Shown here one piece after another: positions 5,086 to 6,424 of a DNA stretch of 6,424 nt. Within the stretch, counting starts at the first letter, position 1; every line of letters begins with the position of its first letter. The DNA is taken from the NCBI GenBank assembly GCA_045638565.1, contig JAZUBN010000108.1:1-6424 (forward strand). Reading direction: 5' to 3'. The notes under the pieces were generated by a model, which saw only the letters and a program-made list of their open reading frames with translations, did not search any database and was not told where the DNA came from. Source of the DNA: SIG471 sp045638565 (GTDB lineage: Bacteria; Bacillota; Clostridia; Oscillospirales; Butyricicoccaceae). The translations under genes were made by a program, and so were the position numbers.

Positions 5086-6290
5086 TGGAACTGATTTTTG
5101 CGGCTAAATGCCTTTCATCCACATCATTTCTCTTCTTTGTAGGCTCCTACATAGCTCTTGTCTTCCGCATGGAAGTTGAGATTTTCCCTGCATTTGCCCT
5201 CATCGTCCTCGGCTCATTCATCTGCGGCATGGTCGATATGAAGATAAAGCCACAAATGCGCTTTGTCCCTCTCATCGTGGTTTTTGCCTCATTTTTCTGG
5301 GTGCGTGACCTTGCAACAGGGCTTACAATCGCTCTCTCGGTGCTTGTTTCTGTTATTATGATTTCCAGACAGGCCTACTTCCTCACATACGGCGAAGGCG
5401 CTGACGATTTTAAGCGAAATATCAAAATCATCGTATTCTTCCTTGTATTCTCGGCGGCATTCGGCATTACAAACCTTCTCGGCTCATCTGTTCTGCCTTA
5501 TGTAATCGTCTATATGATTTCGGGCGTAAGTGAGCTTTCAATGCTCCGTCACAACGACGAAACCCTTAAGGAAAAGCGTTTCAGAATCCTCAATACATCC
5601 ATTCTGGGCGGCACCTGTCTTTTAGGCTTCTTTATGGCAACAGACTATTTCATGCAGCTCTGTATGATGATAATCAAGGCCTTTGGCAAGTATATTTTCG
5701 GCCCTGTAATGATGGCGCTCACAACTGTTTCGTCCTACATCCTTTTAGGCCTCACCAAGTTCCTTGAAGACACAGTTTTCGAGCTTCTCAAGAGTAAAAA
5801 CGGCAAGGGGCTTACATTTGAAAACCTTTCCGGTCTTGTCGACGACAACAAGTTCACAGGCGAACGCCCTGTGCTCGATGTTGTATTTTCGGTTGTTGTA
5901 ACAATCATCATCATTGTGATTATTATTGCAATCATCCGTAAGGCTTTCAAGGGCTCAAGAGGACGCAGCACACGTCCTGCTGGTGAAACAAGAACGGTTG
6001 AACGTATTCCGCGTGTAAATTACGACAAGGATCTGTCCAGCGAAATCAAGGGCATCCGCAATATTTACCGCAAATTCCTCAACCTGCTCATAAGCCGCGG
6101 CATTGACATTCCTTATTATTTCACAACTGAGGATGTCAACGGCCAGATAACTCACGAAATTCCTGACAAGCAGCTTGCCGAAGACCTACGCGAATATTAT
6201 ATCCGCGCCCGTTACGGCGAAAAAGAGCTGACAAAGGAAGACCTTGCTAAAGCTAAACAGCTTTATGCAAATATGAAAAAGAAAAAGTAA
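5085..6290 (+). CDS. polytopic membrane protein with DUF4129-like tail, 401 aa
   Basis: About eight or nine hydrophobic segments are visible (roughly 12-27, 34-50, 60-73, 76-94, 113-132, 136-148, 171-190, 203-225, 266-284). A basic cytoplasmic linker (285-312) and a helical tail (about 317-397) follow. The tail pattern, IRNIYRKFLNLLISRGI, then T-E-D, then LREYYIRARYGEKEL, matches the DUF4129 region that ends TgpA/YebA-type transglutaminase-like proteins. In those proteins a large extracellular transglutaminase domain lies between the last two membrane segments. Here that loop is only about residues 226-265 and contains no Cys or His, so the catalytic domain is absent. The protein is about 400 aa, well short of the 700 or so usual for the full-length type. 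Gene order after MoxR and DUF58 supports the relationship. The ribosome site is AGGAGGG (5072-5078); ATG 5085 overlaps the upstream stop by one base. It is probably a membrane partner of the MoxR/DUF58 pair; the assignment to this family is by position and tail pattern only. Confidence 0.88.
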   Translation: MELIFAAKCLSSTSFLFFVGSYIALVFRMEVEIFPAFALIVLGSFICGMVDMKIKPQMRFVPLIVVFASFFWVRDLATGLTIALSVLVSVIMISRQAYFLTYGEGADDFKRNIKIIVFFLVFSAAFGITNLLGSSVLPYVIVYMISGVSELSMLRHNDETLKEKRFRILNTSILGGTCLLGFFMATDYFMQLCMMIIKAFGKYIFGPVMMALTTVSSYILLGLTKFLEDTVFELLKSKNGKGLTFENLSGLVDDNKFTGERPVLDVVFSVVVTIIIIVIIIAIIRKAFKGSRGRSTRPAGETRTVERIPRVNYDKDLSSEIKGIRNIYRKFLNLLISRGIDIPYYFTTEDVNGQITHEIPDKQLAEDLREYYIRARYGEKELTKEDLAKAKQLYANMKKKK

Positions 6291-6303
6291 CAATCAAATA
6301 AAT

Positions 6304-6368
6304 TGGCTGTCGCCATGAATTGATTTTATCATGAATTGGCTCACGCCATGAATTGCACCTGTGGTGCA
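6304..6368. repeat. string of four mini-hairpins with identical TGAAT spacers
   Basis: Four perfect small inverted repeats follow one another: TGGC-tgtc-GCCA (6304-6315), TGAT-ttt-ATCA (6321-6331), TGGC-tcac-GCCA (6337-6348) and TGCACC-tgt-GGTGCA (6354-6368). Each pair of neighbours is separated by exactly TGAAT (6316-6320, 6332-6336, 6349-6353). Stems and loops vary while TG...CA ends and spacers stay fixed. The array starts 14 bases after the last operon gene and may help end its transcript, since no U-tailed terminator is seen there. Confidence 0.85.
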
Positions 6369-6370
6369 TT

Positions 6371-6424
6371 ACGGTGTCTGCGACGCATCTTATAATACGG
6401 ACTACGTCCTACACCTCATCCGTC
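6371..6424. repeat. second intergenic repeat element (partial)
   Basis: GGTGT (6373-6377) can pair with ACACC (6411-6415), enclosing two small hairpins: TGCG-a-CGCA (6379-6387) and GGAC-tac-GTCC (6399-6409), a cloverleaf-like outline. The end, ACACCTCATCCGTC, is from memory the opening of a common dispersed element in Oscillospiraceae-type genomes, so the element probably continues past the window. It is not a tRNA: stems are too short and no anticodon or T-arm is present. Confidence 0.5.

Noticed and set aside
6304..6368. CRISPR array
   Set aside because: Repeated units are only 5-9 bases, and the intervening pieces of 7-11 bases are palindromes, not unique spacers. No cas genes are near.
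6371..6424. tRNA or other cloverleaf RNA gene
   Set aside because: Stems are 4-5 bp, and no anticodon arm, T-loop GTTC or acceptor stem can be drawn.

Overview
This window looks like chromosome from a gut-type, anaerobic, low-to-mid GC Gram-positive bacterium, most likely a clostridial relative of the Oscillospiraceae/Ruminococcaceae. The grounds are purine-rich Shine-Dalgarno sites before almost every gene, U-tailed hairpin terminators, two short clostridial-type 2[4Fe-4S] ferredoxins, a MoxR-DUF58 operon, and flanks full of short GC-rich hairpin repeats. I know such repeats from memory as common between genes in that group. The genus cannot be fixed from the sequence alone.

Layout. Positions 1-247 are a mosaic of intergenic repeats, including a perfect 34-bp direct repeat 167 bp apart, several hairpins and an AT-rich tandem tract. 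Positions 248-2217 hold three tightly packed genes: an unrecognised soluble 153-aa protein, a 168-aa membrane-anchored extracytoplasmic protein, and a membrane-anchored standalone ComEC-type metallo-beta-lactamase-fold hydrolase. A clear terminator follows. Positions 2260-3008 hold two small ferredoxin genes in the same direction, each with its own extended -10 promoter and its own terminator. A convergent 43-aa gene lies between them on the minus strand. Positions 3047-6290 hold a translationally coupled operon: MoxR AAA+ ATPase, DUF58 protein, and a polytopic membrane protein with a DUF4129-like tail. Positions 6291-6424 are a second repeat mosaic, with four mini-hairpins separated by an identical 5-nt spacer.

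How the parts may work together. MoxR, DUF58 and a large membrane transglutaminase-like protein form a conserved cassette (in Bacillus subtilis yeaC-yeaD-yebA). Here the third protein keeps the membrane part and a DUF4129-like cytoplasmic tail but has only about 40 residues where the extracellular transglutaminase domain would sit. The three-gene unit at the left points to an activity at the outer face of the membrane, because the hydrolase domain is predicted to lie outside the cell on a Thr/Pro/Glu linker. The ferredoxins are ordinary low-potential electron carriers of anaerobic metabolism. I see no convincing new defence or mobile system. The most unusual items are the hidden 43-aa gene, the catalytic-domain-less MoxR operon member, the hydrolase with two unknown partners, and the two repeat mosaics.
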